A DNA stretch of 20,542 nucleotides from Oscillospiraceae bacterium (lineage in GTDB: Bacteria; Bacillota_A; Clostridia; Oscillospirales; Oscillospiraceae): the NCBI GenBank assembly GCA_017627975.1, contig JAGAFT010000100.1, positions 1 to 20,542 on the forward strand, read 5' to 3'. Below, piece after piece: positions 1-7,120 of the stretch (position 1 is the stretch's first letter; each line of letters opens with the position of its first letter). The notes under the pieces are model-generated. The model was not told where the DNA came from, ran no database searches, and saw only the letters and a list, made by a program, of their open reading frames with translations. The position numbers and the translations under genes were made by a program.

Positions 1-1214
1 ACCTTGCCCATCTCGGCCATCTGCCAGATCACCTGTTCTCTCTCAAAGAGCCCGCGAAGATAGCCGACGATTTCCGCCGAGGCATCGCTTGTGGAGGATT
101 TTCCACGTGCGCCCGTGTACTTGCAGATGGCAAGACCGTAGTTGATCTTGGACTCGCTGCGCTTCTCCGAGACCTCCGGGTAGAGCGGATCGAATGCCGC
201 GGAGACATCGGCGGAGAGGCAGAAGCTGTTCTCCAGGCAGCGTCGAAGCGCGACATGCTGTCCCTCGCAGAGGTCCTCCATGAAGCAGTCAAAGGCCGAG
301 CTCTGCATCCCGCTTACGCCCTCAGAGCCGATCTCCTCCTTGTCGGCCAGGATGCAGACGCAGGTTCTTCTCGGCGTCTCAAGATCAAAGATGGCTTTCA
401 GCTCCGCCCAGGCGCAGACCCGGTCGTCATGTCCGTATCCGCCGATCATGGAACGGTCCAGACCGATCTCACACACGTCAAATGCGGGAACCGCCGTAAG
501 CTCCGCGGAGAGGAAGTCCTCCTCCGTGATGCCGTAAGCATCGTTCAGCAGGCTCAGAACCGCAAGTCTGACGCGGTCCTTTCCGTCATCGGCGTAGGGA
601 ACACTGCCGATCAGGATGTTTAACCCTTCGCCGGTGATGCCCTCGGCCATGGTCTTCTTCATCTGATCCGCCGCCAGGTGCGGAAGCAGATCCGTGATGA
701 CAAACTTCGGTTCTCCCGGCTCCCTTCCGATGCAGATTTCCACCGTCTCGCCGTTCTTCAGCGCTGCAACACCGTGCAGCTCCAGCGGGATGGTCACCCA
801 TTGGTACTTTTTGATTCCGCCGTAGTAATGGGTCCGGAAATAGCAGAGCTCATCCTGCTCATACATCGGAATCTGCTTGAGGTCGAGACGCGGAGAGTCG
901 ATATGAGCCCCGGCGATCACGGCCCCCTGTTCCAGTGACTCCTTTCCGATGACGGCAAGCATAAGCGCTTTGCCGCGGTTGATCCTGTAAATACGGTCGC
1001 CCGGTACCAGGGTCACACCGGGCTGATAAGCCCGGAATCCCAGCTCCTCCGCCTTTTCGACGGCGTAGCGCACCGCTTCTCTCTCCGTGCGCGCCTCATT
1101 CAGGAACTCCATATAGTCCCGGCAATACGCCTCGATGGAGAGCCGCTGCTCCGTGTCGATCCGGTCATAACCGTTCTTCTGCTCATAAAACAGGTTTTCT
1201 CTCATGTTTTCCAT
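1..1214 (-). CDS. M18-family aminopeptidase (aspartyl aminopeptidase-like), C-terminus cut by window edge
   Basis: This is a cytosolic zinc aminopeptidase of family M18, which trims N-terminal (often acidic) residues from peptides. About 404 residues are visible. The family signatures appear in order: AGAHIDSPRLD with metal ligand H104 and D106, a GYGHDDRV block, the DKEEIGSEG block with the catalytic glutamate pair, and SADVSAAFDP. The reading frame reaches the window edge at MAEMGKV, just where family members continue into a Gly-rich segment and the last metal-binding His, so roughly 50 or more residues are missing. I chose the ATG at 1214 because GGAGGAAGG lies about 8 nt upstream; a second in-frame ATG is at 1205. 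The start lies 32 nt inside the end of the TsaC-CoaE gene, so the two are probably translationally coupled. The exact substrate preference cannot be read from the sequence. Confidence 0.93.
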   Translation of the reverse strand, partial: MENMRENLFYEQKNGYDRIDTEQRLSIEAYCRDYMEFLNEARTEREAVRYAVEKAEELGFRAYQPGVTLVPGDRIYRINRGKALMLAVIGKESLEQGAVIAGAHIDSPRLDLKQIPMYEQDELCYFRTHYYGGIKKYQWVTIPLELHGVAALKNGETVEICIGREPGEPKFVITDLLPHLAADQMKKTMAEGITGEGLNILIGSVPYADDGKDRVRLAVLSLLNDAYGITEEDFLSAELTAVPAFDVCEIGLDRSMIGGYGHDDRVCAWAELKAIFDLETPRRTCVCILADKEEIGSEGVSGMQSSAFDCFMEDLCEGQHVALRRCLENSFCLSADVSAAFDPLYPEVSEKRSESKINYGLAICKYTGARGKSSTSDASAEIVGYLRGLFEREQVIWQMAEMGK

Positions 1215-2415
1215 GCTTGAATCCTTCCTCCAGATCTTCATTCAAAATACGGATAAATTCGTCCGTGTCACCGTCGTTTGGTACGGTAAAATCGCAGTTT
1301 TCTTCAAAATAAGCCTTCGGATGCTGCGCGCGGATCCGAAGCTCCGCTTTCTCGCGGCTGATGCCGTCCCTCGCCATGATGCGCGCAATCCGTGTCTCGT
1401 CCGATGCCGTAATCGCCATGGTAAAGCTGCAGATCTCTGCCAAGCCGCTGCTGATGAGTTCGATGGCATCGAGCGCCGCGAGTGTTCCGCCCTCCATTGC
1501 CCAGGCCCGCAGCCGCCGGGTCACCTCGGCCATGATATGCCGATGCGTGATCTCGTTCAGGAGTTTCAGCTTTTTCTCGTCCCGGAAGACAATCTCCGCC
1601 AGCCGCTCCCTCCGGAGGATGCCGTTTTCCGTCGTCCCCGGGAACGCCGCCTCGAGTTCAGCGATCAGGTCGCCGGACTTTTCCAGCAGCTCATGATAGA
1701 CCGCGTCACAGTCCAGCAGAAGCGCTCCGTGTTTCTCCAGTTCCCGGAGGGCGGTGGTCTTGCCGCAGCCGCTTCCGCCGGTGATGCCCACGATGGTCAT
1801 TTCAGAGACAAGCGCGTCCATGATCTCCTCCGCCGGCAGCGAGCCCTGCCGCAGAATTCGATAGGGGGGCCGGCTGAGATCCAGAACCGTCGATTCCAGG
1901 CCCAGTGCGCAGGGGCCTCCGTCGATCACCGCCGCGATCTTTCCGTCAAAGTATCGAAGGACCTGTTCTGCGTCCTTCGGGCTCTCCGCCCCGGACGGGT
2001 TTGCAGACGGAACGGCCAAAGGGAACTCCAATTCCCGCAAGAGGCGGAGTGTCTGTTCCTGGCGCGGGCAGCGCAGTCCGACGGTCGCCCCTCCTGCCCG
2101 GAGGATTTCGGGGACCGATTCCTTTGCCTTGAGAACCAATGTCAGCGGTCCCGGCCAAAAACGCTCGGCAAGCTGCCGCGCGGCTTCCGGAACCTCCGTA
2201 CAGAGCTGTTCGATTGCCTCCGGTCCGGGCACCATCAGGGAAATCGGTTTTACGGCCGGTCTGCCTTTTACCTCGTAAATCGATTCAATTACCTTTTCGT
2301 CCAGACCGTTGCCGGCCAGGCCATATACCGTCTCCGTAGGAACAGCGACGAGGCTTCCTTCCCGCAGAAGCACCGCCGCCGTCTCGATCTCCCGGCTGAT
2401 CCGTTTTGTATTCAT
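1183..2415 (-). CDS. Fused threonylcarbamoyl-AMP synthase (TsaC/YrdC domain) and dephospho-CoA kinase (CoaE)
   Basis: One 410-residue frame carries two complete enzymes. Residues 1-200 are a TsaC/YrdC domain: PTETVYGLA (26-34), KGRPAVKPISL (50-60), FWPGPLTLVL (86-95), VGLRCP (112-117), PSANPSG (136-142) and STVLDL (175-180). It makes threonylcarbamoyl-AMP for t6A at position 37 of ANN-decoding tRNAs. The additional C-terminal domain of long Sua5 proteins is absent. Residues 206-400 are dephospho-CoA kinase, the last step of coenzyme A synthesis: P-loop GGSGCGKT (213-220), DCDAVYHELL (235-244), a lid/helix block around GISREKAELRIRAQHP. The junction has no stop or frameshift; Met206 sits where a free CoaE would begin. 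The start ATG overlaps the prfA stop as ATGA, with a purine-rich site (GAGGGGGAG) inside the end of prfA. The product is presumably cytosolic. Domain identities are firm; whether an internal start also yields free CoaE is unknown. Confidence 0.93.
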   Translation of the reverse strand: MNTKRISREIETAAVLLREGSLVAVPTETVYGLAGNGLDEKVIESIYEVKGRPAVKPISLMVPGPEAIEQLCTEVPEAARQLAERFWPGPLTLVLKAKESVPEILRAGGATVGLRCPRQEQTLRLLRELEFPLAVPSANPSGAESPKDAEQVLRYFDGKIAAVIDGGPCALGLESTVLDLSRPPYRILRQGSLPAEEIMDALVSEMTIVGITGGSGCGKTTALRELEKHGALLLDCDAVYHELLEKSGDLIAELEAAFPGTTENGILRRERLAEIVFRDEKKLKLLNEITHRHIMAEVTRRLRAWAMEGGTLAALDAIELISSGLAEICSFTMAITASDETRIARIMARDGISREKAELRIRAQHPKAYFEENCDFTVPNDGDTDEFIRILNEDLEEGFKHGKHERKPVL

Positions 2416-3488
2416 TCCGCGCTCTCCCCCTCTGCCAGCTTTTCCGCCTGATCCGCGGCCGTCAGTGCATCGAGAAGCGGGTCCAGATTCCCGTTGATGA
2501 TACTCTCCAGATTAAAGCTTCGTCCCTCGCCGCTGAGCCGGTGATCGGTTACCCGATTCTGGGGAAAATTATAGGTGCGAATACGGTCGCTTCGATCCCC
2601 GGTGCCGACCTGACTCTTACGTTCCGCCGCAAGTTCGGCATGCTGTCGTTCCTGCTCTCGCTCATAGAGCTTGGCACGCATAATCTGCAGCGCCCGATCC
2701 TTGTTTTTATACTGGCTGCGCTCATCCTGGCACTCCACCACCAGACCGGTAGGGAGATGTGTCACGCGAATGGCGCTTTCCGTCTTGTTGACATGCTGTC
2801 CGCCGGCGCCGGAAGAGCGATAGGTATCGATCTTCAGTTCGTTCATATCAAGCCTGAAATCCACCTCTTCCACCTGCGGCAGAACCGCGACCGTGGCAGC
2901 CGAGGTGTGGATCCGTCCGCCGGACTCCGTTACCGGAACGCGCTGAACCCGATGGCCGCCGCCTTCGTATTTGAGTCTGGAAAAGGCGTTTTCCCCTTCG
3001 ACCACAAAGCTGATTTCCTTGATTCCGCCGAGTTCCGTTTCACTTACATTCACAATGTCCAGCTTCCATCGCCGGGTTTCGGCATAAAGGGAATACATGC
3101 GGTACAAATCGGAAGCAAAGAGAGCGCCTTCCTCACCGCCCACACCGGCGCGGATTTCCATGATGACATTCTTTCCGTCGTTCGGGTCCTTCGGAAGAAG
3201 AAGCAGCCGCAGCGCAACAGCCTGCTGTTCCCGGCGTTTTAACAATGCCTGCTTTTCTTCCCAGGCGATCTCCTTCATCTCCGGGTCTGAAAGCATCTCT
3301 TCCAGTTCAGCGAGCTCCTGTTCGGTCTTCTCCCACTCGGAATATGCCTCTGCGACGGGGCTCAGTTCCTGCAGCTCTCTCTGAAGCCGGGCAAACAGCG
3401 CCGGATCCTGCCAGCTTCCCGGCTCCTGCAGTCGCTGCTGAAGCTCGTCATACTGGCGTTTGATCTGTTTCAATCGTTGTTCATTCAT
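2412..3488 (-). CDS. prfA: Peptide chain release factor 1 (RF1)
   Basis: RF1 recognises UAA and UAG stop codons in the ribosomal A site and triggers release of the finished protein. The 358-residue product has normal family length. It shows the N-terminal helical domain (about 1-95), VGGEE (116-120), the stop-codon tripeptide region RVPVTES with P185-V186-T187 (the P-x-T form of RF1, not the SPF of RF2), and the catalytic GGQ at 229-231 inside SSGAGGQHVNKT. The frame is open upstream to 3701, but those 71 codons do not resemble RF1, so I start at ATG 3488 (MNEQRLKQ). There is no Shine-Dalgarno site before this ATG; instead a good promoter ends about 7 nt upstream, suggesting a leaderless or nearly leaderless message. 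The gene is first of a tight set with tsaC-coaE and the M18 peptidase. The methyltransferase gene prmC, often next to prfA, is not adjacent. Confidence 0.96.
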   Translation of the reverse strand: MNEQRLKQIKRQYDELQQRLQEPGSWQDPALFARLQRELQELSPVAEAYSEWEKTEQELAELEEMLSDPEMKEIAWEEKQALLKRREQQAVALRLLLLPKDPNDGKNVIMEIRAGVGGEEGALFASDLYRMYSLYAETRRWKLDIVNVSETELGGIKEISFVVEGENAFSRLKYEGGGHRVQRVPVTESGGRIHTSAATVAVLPQVEEVDFRLDMNELKIDTYRSSGAGGQHVNKTESAIRVTHLPTGLVVECQDERSQYKNKDRALQIMRAKLYEREQERQHAELAAERKSQVGTGDRSDRIRTYNFPQNRVTDHRLSGEGRSFNLESIINGNLDPLLDALTAADQAEKLAEGESAE

Positions 3489-3495
3489 AAATGCT

Positions 3496-3524
3496 ATTGT
3501 ACCACAGACCGGCTTTATCGTCCA
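3496..3524 (-). promoter_or_regulatory. Probable promoter of prfA, giving a leaderless or very short leader
   Basis: On the minus strand TGGACG (3524-3519) and TACAAT (3501-3496) are separated by 17 bp, and the -10 is extended (TGG directly before TACAAT). The -35 overlaps the stop codon of the upstream DUF1002 gene. The prfA ATG lies only 7 nt beyond the -10, so the predicted first transcribed base falls at or beside the A of the start codon. By-eye call, unscored. Confidence 0.55.
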
Positions 3525-4405
3525 TCGAAAAGTGAAGAGATCCGTGCAAAGAAATCCTTCACCGCGTCGATCACCTGTCTGGCTCTCTCCACAAATCCGA
3601 CGACCTGGTCCTTTGCCTCCGAGACCTTCTCCAGGGTGTTTTGAATCTCTCCGACTTTCTCCGTCAGCGAATCCGGATCCAGCTTCTCCAGGGATCGGCA
3701 CAGTTCCAGAAGCTGCTGCACCTGCGCATCCGTGAGGGCGGCCCCGTAGCCCGCCGCAATCTGTCGGATGGCTGTACGCAGCTCCTCGTCGGACATGTTC
3801 ACGGTCTGGCCCAGCATGTTCTTCAGCTCATTCACGATGGAGGTGGACGCAGCGCTGCCGATCTCGTTTGCCAGGGCACCGGTGACGGTCAATTCCTGAG
3901 TCCCCATATCCTTCACGGCCGTGTCAAGCTTCTGTCCGGTCATGTCCTCATACGCTTTATAGATTCCGGCCAGCGCGGCGGTCCCGCTTACCGGAAAAGG
4001 CGCCGCCACGGTCACTCTGGCATCCGTGATTCCGGCCGTCGTGAATGCGTTGCGGTACATATCCGGCGTACACCAGCTGACGTTATTCACCGAGACGCTC
4101 AGCCCGCTTCCCTGCGGCAGCAGTTCCAGGAACACACAGGACATTGATTTTGTTCCGATGATCGCCGGATCAAGAAATCCGTCCAGCGCGGCATGCTCCT
4201 CCATATTGGTAAGACGCAGTTCGGGAACCTCACCTCGCTGAATCCCAAAATACCCGTAGATCGCACTGACCTGTTCTTCCGTGAGATCGGCTCCGACTAC
4301 CACCCGGCGCATATCCGCATCGGCAAAAGCAGCCGGATTCAATGTATACAGTATGGTAAAAATGATCAAGCATACGGACAGCAGCGTCCGCAATCCATTT
4401 TTCAT
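3515..4405 (-). CDS. Secreted DUF1002-family protein
   Basis: The 296-residue product belongs to the DUF1002 family, related to YpuA of Bacillus; its biochemical role is unknown. A signal peptide is clear: K2, a hydrophobic core over about residues 7-24, and a likely cleavage after AFA (26-28). The mature part contains family-typical segments such as RVVVGADLTEEQ near its start and VSGTAALAGIYKAYEDMTG in the middle. The last 55 residues are highly charged and probably coiled coil, ending without a membrane anchor, so the protein is likely exported or loosely wall-associated. The frame extends to a TTG at 4411, but GGAGG followed by a 6-nt gap points to ATG 4405. It is divergent from the SH3b lipoprotein gene; no terminator separates it from prfA, so readthrough into prfA is likely. 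Confidence 0.85.
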   Translation of the reverse strand: MKNGLRTLLSVCLIIFTILYTLNPAAFADADMRRVVVGADLTEEQVSAIYGYFGIQRGEVPELRLTNMEEHAALDGFLDPAIIGTKSMSCVFLELLPQGSGLSVSVNNVSWCTPDMYRNAFTTAGITDARVTVAAPFPVSGTAALAGIYKAYEDMTGQKLDTAVKDMGTQELTVTGALANEIGSAASTSIVNELKNMLGQTVNMSDEELRTAIRQIAAGYGAALTDAQVQQLLELCRSLEKLDPDSLTEKVGEIQNTLEKVSEAKDQVVGFVERARQVIDAVKDFFARISSLFDGR

Positions 4406-4446
4406 ATTCAACCTCCGAAGCGCTTTCTAAGCTCCCGCTTTTTTGC

Positions 4447-4475
4447 ATCGTATCACAGAAAACGCTCCATGAAAA
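4447..4475 (-). promoter_or_regulatory. Possible promoter of the DUF1002 gene
   Basis: On the minus strand TTTTCA (4475-4470), 17 bp, then TACGAT (4452-4447) preceded by TGA (extended -10). The start codon lies about 40 nt further on, after a GGAGG site. The rest of the 272-bp divergent gap (4406-4677) holds the promoter of the lipoprotein gene and no supported gene. Confidence 0.35.
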
Positions 4476-4600
4476 GGGAGGAATTATTAAGTTTTCCTCA
4501 ATTTCGGCGTTTTCCGCTCTGATTGGCTTGACGAGGATCTGAAAAGCTCGTATACTTACGCCGAAAGTACCCTTTTTGCTTGGTTTTATTGTTTCCGGCA

Positions 4601-4627
4601 TTGACAATTGTTACATTTTGGTATAAT
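4601..4627 (+). promoter_or_regulatory. Promoter of the SH3b lipoprotein gene
   Basis: TTGACA (4601-4606) and TATAAT (4622-4627) both match the vegetative consensus exactly, and the -10 is extended by TGG. The spacer is only 15 bp, shorter than the preferred 17, so the extended -10 may carry much of the activity. The predicted start of transcription is near 4634. Confidence 0.65.
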
Positions 4628-4634
4628 ATATGTT

Positions 4635-4654
4635 ACGCAATATTACAATTGCGT
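4635..4654 (+). promoter_or_regulatory. Inverted repeat at the predicted +1 of the lipoprotein transcript
   Basis: ACGCAAT (4635-4641) and ATTGCGT (4648-4654) are perfect 7-bp arms around a 6-nt loop. They begin at about the predicted first transcribed base and end 11 nt before the AGAGGAGG ribosome binding site. This could be a repressor operator or a 5'-end hairpin that stabilises the mRNA; the sequence does not decide between them. Confidence 0.4.
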
Positions 4655-4677
4655 CATTTTTCCAAGAGGAGGAAGCC

Positions 4678-5481
4678 ATGAATAAGCTTTTTCGTAGCGC
4701 AGGAATGCTCCTGCTGATTGCTGTGCTTGTTTTTTCTCTGGCCGCCTGCGGCCAGCGCACGGTTCAGCAGCCGGTAGAAACGACACCGACTGTCGAGCCC
4801 ACCAAGGAAATCGTCGTTGAGACTCCGCCTCCATCCCCCACGCCGACCCCGACTCCCACACCGAGTGTGTCGGTCCCGCCGGTTGCCGTGACGACTGTTC
4901 CGATGCCGATGCCCTCTGTTTCTCCTACCGTGGCGGTTACCAATGAACCGGTTCCCACTGATGCGAACGGAAACCCGGTGGCTTCGGCGTCTCCGACGGT
5001 CTCTCCGAATCCGTCTGCGTCCCCGAGTCCCACTCCGACGCCTTATTCCTATGACGCGGCTTTTGCCTCAACGATCATGCCTGATTCCGTTACCATTCCC
5101 GAGAATGCGGAAGAAGGCGTCATCAACGCCAACGGTGTCATTTTACGCGGCGGTCCCAGTGCCAGTGCTGTCATTCTCAACACCTTTGACATCGGAACAC
5201 GCGTCTCCATCCTCGGCATGGAAAATGATTGGGTCGAGGTTGTCGTAAACGGCGAGTCCGGCTACATCAAGAGCGACTATATCACCAGAGGCACATACAT
5301 CAGCAGCAATGCCGGCACAACAGCCGCCGATTACGGTACCGGTGCGGTTTATATTGATGACGGCACCGCCAACGGAATGGTGATTGTCCCGAACGGTCCG
5401 ATCGGTTCCGGTAATCACAATACGGTTCCGGCCACCCCAGCACAGGAAGAATATAACTTCCTCGGCATTATGCCCGACTGA
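4678..5481 (+). CDS. SH3b-domain lipoprotein with Pro/Thr/Ser-rich stalk
   Basis: The 267-residue product is a predicted lipoprotein. K3/R6 and a hydrophobic stretch are followed by the lipobox L21-A-A-C24, so Cys24 would be lipidated and hold the protein on the outer face of the membrane. Residues about 35-123 are a low-complexity stalk rich in Pro, Thr, Ser and Val, including alternating PT repeats at 53-62, probably spanning cell wall. Residues about 146-204 form a bacterial SH3 (SH3_3) domain with NVILRGGPS-like (NGVILRGGPSA) and WVEVVVNGESGYIKSDYI segments; such domains usually bind peptidoglycan or cell-wall peptides. A Gly/Asn-rich tail follows and no catalytic domain is present. The frame is open from ATG 4630, but AGAGGAGGAAGCC directly precedes ATG 4678 and the lipobox spacing fits that start. 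This is the only plus-strand gene. Its specific ligand is unknown. Confidence 0.88.
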   Translation: MNKLFRSAGMLLLIAVLVFSLAACGQRTVQQPVETTPTVEPTKEIVVETPPPSPTPTPTPTPSVSVPPVAVTTVPMPMPSVSPTVAVTNEPVPTDANGNPVASASPTVSPNPSASPSPTPTPYSYDAAFASTIMPDSVTIPENAEEGVINANGVILRGGPSASAVILNTFDIGTRVSILGMENDWVEVVVNGESGYIKSDYITRGTYISSNAGTTAADYGTGAVYIDDGTANGMVIVPNGPIGSGNHNTVPATPAQEEYNFLGIMPD

Positions 5482-5501
5482 TTATTCCCGTTTCAACTCT
5501 A

Positions 5502-5528
5502 CCTCCGCCTTTGTGCGGAGGCTTTTTA
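5502..5528 (+). terminator. Intrinsic terminator of the SH3b lipoprotein gene
   Basis: CCTCCGC (5502-5508), a 6-nt loop, GCGGAGG (5515-5521), then CTTTTTAT. It begins 20 nt after the stop codon. Confidence 0.85.
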
Positions 5529-5559
5529 TATCCTCGGACCATGCTGTAAAACAGCGACA

Positions 5560-5593
5560 AAGGACCCGCAGGGTTTGCATCCTGCGGGTCCTT
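5560..5593 (-). terminator. Perfect 13-bp hairpin, probable terminator of the HtrA gene
   Basis: Two exact 13-base arms (5560-5572 and 5581-5593, AAGGACCCGCAGG and its complement) flank an 8-nt loop. It lies in the 169-bp gap between convergent genes. The minus-strand tail has only a weak T run (TTTGTCGCTGTTTT), so it may work less efficiently than the neighbouring plus-strand terminator, or act in both directions. Nothing else is seen in the gap. Confidence 0.6.
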
Positions 5594-5650
5594 CGTCTAG
5601 GGAGAAAAGAGAGGATAAAGGAGTAGAAAAGTATCAAATCAAAATGCGAA

Positions 5651-7039
5651 TCAGCTGTTTTCCGGTGTCGCCTCATCAAAGGTGATCGTCAGCTTCTGCT
5701 CTGCGCCGCTGCGATAGATCGAAACCTCCGTGGTATCATTGGCGGAGAAGCGGCGAAGAACCAGTCGCAATTCGTCATAGGCCTTCACTTCATAGTCGCC
5801 TACCGCGGTGATGATGTCTCCGGGCTGAATGCCCGCCTTCTGGGCCGCGCTTCCCGAGGCAACCCCGGAAACGTAAGCCCCGAGCGGCATGCCGTAATAC
5901 TGGCTGTACATGGAGTTATAGCGGTTATCCAGGGTAACGCCCATATAAGCCTTTCCTGTGACATACCCTTTCGTGATCAGGTCATTTACGATGTTGCGGA
6001 CATCATTGATCGGGATCGCAAAGCCCAGTCCCTCAACACCGGACGAGGAATACTTCGCCGTGACAATCCCCACGACAGAGCCGTCTGAGGCATACAGCGG
6101 TCCGCCGGAATTTCCTTCGTTGACAGCGGCGTCGATCTGGAACATGTTGATCGATTCGCTTTCTTTTGTGTTGATCACCCGGTCCAGCGCACTGACATAG
6201 CCGGTGGACATACTGAATTCCAGCTCACCCAAGGGGTTTCCGACCGCGTAAACCATGTCTCCGACACGAAGCTCGTCACTGTCGCCGAGCGTGGCAGAAT
6301 AAAGCCCCTCGGCGTCAATTTTCAAGACGGCGATATCATTCGCCGGTTCCACGCCGACGATCGATGCGGCGTACTTGGTGCCGTCATAGCTGATGACTTC
6401 GATTTCAAAGTGCCCGTTGTAGGCATCTTCCACCACGTGATAATTTGTCAGGATATATCCGTCATCCGAGATGATGAATCCCGACCCGCTGACCGCGCCG
6501 GAACTGGTCATTCCGAAGAAGTTGGTCACGGTGACTTCGGTTCTGATGCCGACGACCTGTCGAGTCGCCAGGTCATAGATATCGGCCGGACGCAGGCTCT
6601 GATCCGGAAGGCTTTCCGAAGCGGCCGTCTCTGCATGCGCAAGACCGCGTTCCGCGGCTTCTCTGGTCTCCTGCAGTCCGCTATCAAACTCGTTCAGCCG
6701 CTGTTCAAGGGAAGCCATCTGTGCACTGAACCTGTAACCCATCAGCCCCGCTCCGCAGGCTCCTCCGATCAGCCCCGCGGCCAGGACGGCGCAGATTAAT
6801 CCTGCGGCTTTTCCTCCGGATCGCTTCTGACGGTTCGGTCTGTTTTCTCTCGGGTTTTTCTCGGGCGGGGTATAGTACCGCGGAGGTACCGTCGACTCCC
6901 CCGCCGGCTCATAATGCGCGTCAGAATAGACTTCCCGCCGATAGGCAGAGTCGAATTCTACTTCAGACTCCGCGGATTCATGACGTCCTGTAACAGGATT
7001 GTTTTCTCTGTAAGAATATCTTCCATCCTGTTCATCCAT
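5651..7039 (-). CDS. HtrA/DegP-like membrane-anchored serine protease with PDZ domain
   Basis: This 462-residue S1C protease is expected to degrade or process misfolded proteins outside the membrane. Residues 1-75 are a hydrophilic, Tyr/Glu/Arg/Pro-rich cytoplasmic tail, about 76-101 a single Ala/Gly-rich membrane span, and 105-135 a probable coiled coil. The trypsin-like domain (about 155-350) carries the triad H201 (NYHVVED), D235 (NDIAVLKI) and S311 (GNSGGPL). A PDZ domain follows (about 362-450, with GIQPGDIITAVG). It is comparable in length to Bacillus HtrA/YycK-type proteins. ATG 7039 follows a GAGAGGG site. It stands alone between two terminators, convergent to the SH3b lipoprotein gene. 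The paralogue (HtrA, HtrB or HtrC type) cannot be assigned, so no symbol is given. Confidence 0.94.
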   Translation of the reverse strand: MDEQDGRYSYRENNPVTGRHESAESEVEFDSAYRREVYSDAHYEPAGESTVPPRYYTPPEKNPRENRPNRQKRSGGKAAGLICAVLAAGLIGGACGAGLMGYRFSAQMASLEQRLNEFDSGLQETREAAERGLAHAETAASESLPDQSLRPADIYDLATRQVVGIRTEVTVTNFFGMTSSGAVSGSGFIISDDGYILTNYHVVEDAYNGHFEIEVISYDGTKYAASIVGVEPANDIAVLKIDAEGLYSATLGDSDELRVGDMVYAVGNPLGELEFSMSTGYVSALDRVINTKESESINMFQIDAAVNEGNSGGPLYASDGSVVGIVTAKYSSSGVEGLGFAIPINDVRNIVNDLITKGYVTGKAYMGVTLDNRYNSMYSQYYGMPLGAYVSGVASGSAAQKAGIQPGDIITAVGDYEVKAYDELRLVLRRFSANDTTEVSIYRSGAEQKLTITFDEATPENS

Positions 7040-7083
7040 GGTAGTTGCCCTCTCTCAGTTTGCTGATATAAAGATACACAGCA

Positions 7084-7113
7084 ATTATGACACGGGCATG
7101 AACAAAATGAAAA
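7084..7113 (-). promoter_or_regulatory. Possible promoter of the HtrA gene
   Basis: On the minus strand TTTTCA (7113-7108), 18 bp, then CATAAT (7089-7084), with TGT before the -10 (extended type). This would give a leader of roughly 37 nt. The boxes are weak, so this is tentative. Confidence 0.35.
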
Positions 7114-7120
7114 GAAATAT

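Noticed and set aside
1204..2451. 415-codon open frame on the plus strand opposite tsaC-coaE
   Set aside because: Antisense shadow; composition is unlike a real protein and the opposite strand encodes two clear enzymes.
3489..3701. 71-codon upstream extension of the prfA frame
   Set aside because: It lies antiparallel to nothing but within the DUF1002 coding region in another frame and does not resemble RF1 N-termini; ATG 3488 gives the normal family length.
4479..4500. GAGGAA...TTCCTC short inverted repeat in the divergent region
   Set aside because: Six-bp arms in an A/T-rich gap can arise by chance and there is no supporting context such as a U run.
4230..4607. 125-codon minus-strand open frame crossing the DUF1002 start and its upstream region
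   Set aside because: It overlaps the signal-peptide coding part of DUF1002 in another frame, covers the proposed promoter and has no recognisable domain.
4845..4865. PT-encoding short repeats in the lipoprotein gene as a possible phase-variable tract
   Set aside because: The repeats are imperfect at the nucleotide level (mixed ACN and CCN codons) and are typical of a stalk region, not a homogeneous slippage tract.
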